Source of the DNA: Temnopleurus reevesii
Taxonomy: Eukaryota; Echinodermata; Echinoidea; Temnopleuroida; Temnopleuridae
NCBI GenBank assembly: GCA_036244855.1
Contig: BQKZ01000948.1
Location: 21,875 to 85,874, forward strand
Direction: 5' to 3'
Length of the DNA stretch: 64,000 nucleotides
The notes beneath the pieces were generated by a model that did not search any database, was not told the DNA's origin, and saw only the letters and a list, made by a program, of their open reading frames with translations. Shown here one piece after another: positions 59,818 through 64,000 of this stretch (its first letter is position 1; each line of letters begins with the position of its first letter). The translations under genes were made by a program, and so were the position numbers.

Positions 59818-61871
59818 GCTGAAGGATCTGTCCGTATTGTTCTCACGTGGTCACCATGGTGCAAAATGTCATGGCAACATCACAAAAGTATCCAATCAGC
59901 ATCAAGGACGTTTCAGGGCTTGTTATTGATGAAACATATACTAGAGCCATGACCGAAAACAAAAAATATATCTTCTCTTTGCTAAGTTATGCCAGTTTCT
60001 TGTTTATCCCCGATCATAAACAATATAACGTCGATATATACATCAATTAAAAAGTGCCATAAGAAGTAAAAACGGCACAGCGAGAAAATACCGGGTAGCC
60101 AAGAGACTTTCTTGCAACTAGGTTCAGGTTTCTGAATCATGAAGTATTCACACAAATCATGTGAATTCAGATGTAAGCATATGAGTAGAATCCACGTCAA
60201 ACATAATCTTCTTGTAGAGAAGATTATTAAACCGGCGCAGAGTGGAGATTTAAAATGGTGCCCAAAGATTTTTTTTCCATTTTGATTTCCCACTCTCTAT
60301 ATTATCTTCCTCTGTATATCGATAATTCAAGAGAGTCGAATATGTCCCCTGCAGCTACACATCTTTCTCCATCGTTTGATATAATAGGAACTTAATGCAT
60401 TTAATTACGCATAGGATATCTCTTCGGAACGAGGATTTATGCATCATTTGTTTTAAAAGAATCTTGAGTAGAATTCAACACATTAAAGGGTTACTATTAA
60501 GAAAATACGAGTACATATAACTATTGAAATAAAAAAAATGACCATAGAGCATGTTTCAGTACTGATTGTTTAAATAAAGATAATATCGTAACTGATTTTA
60601 TGACCCAGCATAAAACTCGATTGAGTACAGATACACTTTCGAGAAAATTGCTTGCAAATTACAAGCGATTTCTTTTAAACGAATGTGTCTCCATATTTAG
60701 TCAATATTTAGGCCGAATCGTGAAATAACTGATGGTATTATCTTATAAATATATTTACAGAAGCAGGGTTGAAACATGATCTATGCATATTTCCTGTTTT
60801 TAAAGAAGACTTAAACAATCAGTATGCTCTATGGAAGGTGAAGTGCATTCAAATAGCGTGTAAATCAAACCATTCCCCCAGAAGTGATTGACCAGCTTGC
60901 CTCAAGTGATATAGGCACTTGCGTTTGAAAAGAGTTTTGGGGATGCTCCATAAGAAGCCAAGACAATTTGCAAATATAAATATGAAATATTTGAAATAGA
61001 TGAAAAGAAAAATGTAATTATTAAGGTATTTTATATAAAAACAAATTGACTTGTATGTTCCTAATCAAAACCGCGAAACTTCTGTTTCGAGTCACGAATA
61101 AGTCTCATATCCCTGGTGGTCATCTACGCATTCAAACAGACGTAGCAAATCTCTCTTGAAATTCAAATTGGTATCGTTCACGTTTGAATATATCCCAAAA
61201 GTAAAAGTAAAAACAAAAGAATGAGAAAATAAGAGACCGACCTTTAACCTCGCTCTCCGAACAATGAAACCAGGGCTCGAATCAGCAGCTGTCGTGGCGA
61301 ATCAATATCAACTGCATATCGCCTTTAATCAGCCTCGATACCAGGCATGAAGGGATAAAGACAAGATAAAGAGGGATTATTCTCCATCTTTTCAGAAAAT
61401 CATACATTTATAATAATAGTTTAGGAATATGTAGCTTATTTGGAGTGTGCCCGCCTCTCTTACACTCTCTCCCCAAGCATATGATAACCACCTACCAGTG
61501 GGTGGATTCATTATTTTTCAAGAGAGGTGGCATGGAGGGGGATTTATGACTATTCTGTGGGTGCTTGACGCTTTAGAAATGGACGTTACCCCCTCCCGCC
61601 CCCTCCACCGGGGCACCAGTACGATCCACCTATTATGATGTTCCATTTACATGAAAGACACTTTATTAGCTACACAAAGTGAAAAGGAAAGACAACAATT
61701 GGCAAAACTATTTAAAACAATCTTCATTCAAGCCATCACAGATGGTATACATGTAGTAGACGAAGGTAATTATCTTGCGTTCAAGATGTCACACCTGTTC
61801 TACATTTATTTCATTGTTTTAAAAGGTTTTTTAAGTCTAATTGTTTACGTTTGCAAATATCATTCCTAATA
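59818..61871. other. no recognisable gene
   Basis: AT-rich non-coding sequence; it includes the region upstream of the LRR gene. Short frames at 59982-60293 and 61447-61638 show no known motif. Confidence 0.5.
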
Positions 61872-62048
61872 ATGATAATATAATACACAACATTAATATA
61901 GTGCTTAATACGAAGTGTTTCTAAGCGATCTGTGCATTATTACCCGGCTATAGCATGGCTACCATTCGGCGCTCACTGCATTCAAGGAATTTCTTCCTAC
62001 CGGTACACATTCACCTCACCTGGGTTGAGTGCAGCACAATGCGGATAA
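61872..62048. repeat. probable interspersed repeat fragment
   Basis: The stretch from AATATAGTGCTTAATACG through CTGCATTCAAGGAATTTC to CACCTGGGTTGAGTGCAGC resembles, from memory, a common dispersed repeat of marine invertebrate genomes. No second copy is in the window, so this rests on recall. Confidence 0.35.
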
Positions 62049-62357
62049 TTCATATTCATTGTACTGTGTACAGAAGATGGAAGCTGTGAGATGCTATGAT
62101 ACAGGGGGCTGATAACGGACAAAGGAAGTTTGTTGATCATGTGAGTCGCAGACACACACCCGACAGTGGCTGAATGTTCTAACATATAGGTCGGTCGAGG
62201 AGACTAGAGGCTAGTTCGCCCCCTTTTTTTATTACTATAATTGCCATACATTCCAAAATATATTTATTATAGCTATGATTCCCGGCATCACTTCGAAATT
62301 CGAAATAACAGTTCAGGATAGAGAAAATGCATCTATGCCTATCCGTAGCTAAGATTG

Positions 62358-62838
62358 TTAAAGCCCATGTATAGTTTTGGTAAAGATTGAAGAAATGTGA
62401 ATTTTGGGGATATATACCATATTTTTCTACGAGCGAATTTTTTTGAAAATTTGAATTTGACCGTTAAATCGTATTTAGCGCCCTCTCTTGGTTATAACAA
62501 TATTTTGCTTCTTATCGGGCATATAGAAAATTATTTCCAAGATTTTATTAAAGCATGCTAAAAAGGAATACATAAAGAATAAATTCTGAAATCTTTATCC
62601 AATTCTATTCATGAGAAGCTGTCCTTTATCAAGAAAGAAAATATTGAATTCGCGTCAGGGGCTACGACGCTAAAATATTTTCCACACTTTAGGTTATATC
62701 TTTTCCAAAACTTGTTAATTTTTCGTACAATCTTTTGTACAACATGTTCATGATATCATGTTTCTTTTTAAGTAGATTTGAAGACAAAATTTGGCGATAA
62801 AAATATTCGCTTTTACCAAAACTATACTTGGGCTTTAA
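62358..62838. mobile_element. TTAA-flanked MITE, 481 bp
   Basis: TTAAAGCCCATGTATAGTTT at the left mirrors AAACTATACTTGGGCTTTAA at the right; the TIR is about 28 bases, continuing TGGTAAAG / CTTTTACCA. TTAA is at both edges. The interior is AT-rich without a transposase frame. Ends differ from the element at 46041, so it is a separate family using the same target. Confidence 0.8.
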
Positions 62839-63519
62839 GCATAATATTTTCTATAGGCTTATGGTGACATATTCAACATTGAATATGGATTGATTTTTAA
62901 TTCAATTCGATGAAAATTACGAATTTCGTTGTAGAATTTCAAATCCAATTGAATGAGACGAAACAACGTGGCTGGAGAGTACGATGGTGATTTCTTGGCC
63001 TAGCGCATTTGTGTCATTCGATGTCATGCGAACAGATTTTGAAAACAAAAATCCGCTGATGGGGAGCTTGCCCTTGTCCGAACTAGCCCCGGCTTCCCCT
63101 AACGACCAGGATGAAGAAGTTAACGTGAAACGATCTGACGTATTCACAAATTGCTTTACATTCATAAATATAAAAATACATTCATACTTTTTTTTCGGGG
63201 GGGGGCACATATTCTGGTACATTTTTAGATCAAATGCTGCAACCACAGGCCACCTAAAAGTTACTCTTACGAACCATTGGCAATGTCGATGCAGGCAAAT
63301 GGACCTTCTTCTTCGTACTTGCTGTTAATTTGAATTCCCATCAATTTTGCATGTGAAGCTGTGTGCTGGCAAAATTCGATCTACGTTGCCATTTTTCGAT
63401 ATAGACTCGGTGTCTGAGTCAGGTTTATCAGCCGTCTCATTATCAACACTTGCCTTTTCAAAATTGTTATTGATGTTTAGCATGAAACTCTGTTCTAGAT
63501 TATTCACAGTTCTGATGCG

Positions 63520-63656
63520 TTAGGCCGAAGTCACATAAAGCCCCGTCTGAATACGATTCAACACGACTCTTTGTGCAGTTAACAATTAACTGCCCCCAAC
63601 AAAGAGTCGCGTCGAATTGTGTCTGGTTGGGGGTTTCTATGTGACTGCGGCTTTAC
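63520..63656. mobile_element. foldback MITE, family A, copy 5 (diverged)
   Basis: Ends TTAGGCCGAAGTCACATA and TATGTGACTGCGGCTTTA. The inner arms ACGATTCAACACGACTCTTTG and CAAAGAGTCGCGTCGAATTG and the loop TTAACAATTAACTG place it in family A, with diverged termini. Confidence 0.75.
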
Positions 63657-64000
63657 GGGATTTTCTCTTGTCGTTTAATCCATTCTTGAGGTACGCCATC
63701 TCTCGGCCTTGAAGCAAAGTGATTTAGATTGTTGAATGTCCCATATTTGTTTAATACAACATCACAGCATTTGCTGGTTTGGGCAATCAACAGTGAATTG
63801 TTTAAACGTCGATACAAATTGAACTATTCTTGAATGCGTTGATAATTGCTCATTTGACCTCAGCCTTTTAAGAGAAAGTAAAACAGGTCATCTAGAGCTA
63901 ATACTGCAGACGTTGAATTTTAAAGAAGGGAGGCTAGTAATCAATATCAATCAAGCCAGTTTGACTGCTGAAAAAAGGCGAGCAATTTTGAAAAATCTGT

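Noticed and set aside
63258..63330. A frame reading TIGNVDAGKWT, like the P-loop of translational GTPases
   Set aside because: Only about ten residues match, the key Ser/Thr after GK is Trp, and there is no G2-G4 motif or open frame around it. It could be a tiny pseudogene scrap or chance.
1..64000. CRISPR arrays, operons, prophage
   Set aside because: The window is eukaryotic; no regularly spaced repeats or prokaryotic gene organisation are present.

Overview
The window looks like nuclear DNA from a marine deuterostome, most likely an echinoderm and probably a sea urchin. It is AT-rich and gene-poor, its genes have introns and lie far apart, and it is dense in small inverted-repeat elements. 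A truncated early-type histone H2A copy starts at a CATTC cap site of the kind known from sea urchin histone genes. Species was not determined.

Two protein genes are well supported. (1) A complete group II metabotropic glutamate receptor (GRM2/3-like) on the + strand has three coding exons, 25684-27079, 27729-28801 and 44219-44425. They join in frame to 891 aa, and the last intron is 15.4 kb. (2) An intronless leucine-rich-repeat surface protein lies on the - strand (59735-56847, 962 aa). It has a signal peptide, N- and C-capping cysteine modules and a C-terminal hydrophobic tail with no cytoplasmic part, so it is probably GPI-anchored. It has its own TATA box and poly(A) signal. A third gene-like object is a 60-codon 5' fragment of histone H2A (48220-48456) that looks like an mRNA-derived insertion.

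Layout: 1-25.5 kb has no recognisable exon, but carries a tRNA-like sequence (1233-1307), several foldback elements, three copies of a tRNA-cored element with terminal inverted repeats (TIRs), and microsatellites. 25.5-44.8 kb is the receptor gene; its long intron holds four foldback elements and a weak reverse-transcriptase-like remnant. 44.8-56.6 kb is repeat-rich and includes the H2A insertion. 56.6-59.8 kb is the LRR gene. 59.8-64 kb holds only repeats.

The most notable pattern is a set of at least five non-autonomous foldback families (about 12 copies) that differ inside but share one terminal signature: a TA dinucleotide, then AAGG(C/T) or AAGCC, then a (G)TCACA-like motif within about 15 bases, mirrored at the other end. 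They look like products of one transposition system whose transposase is not in this window. No CRISPR array, operon or other prokaryotic feature is present.
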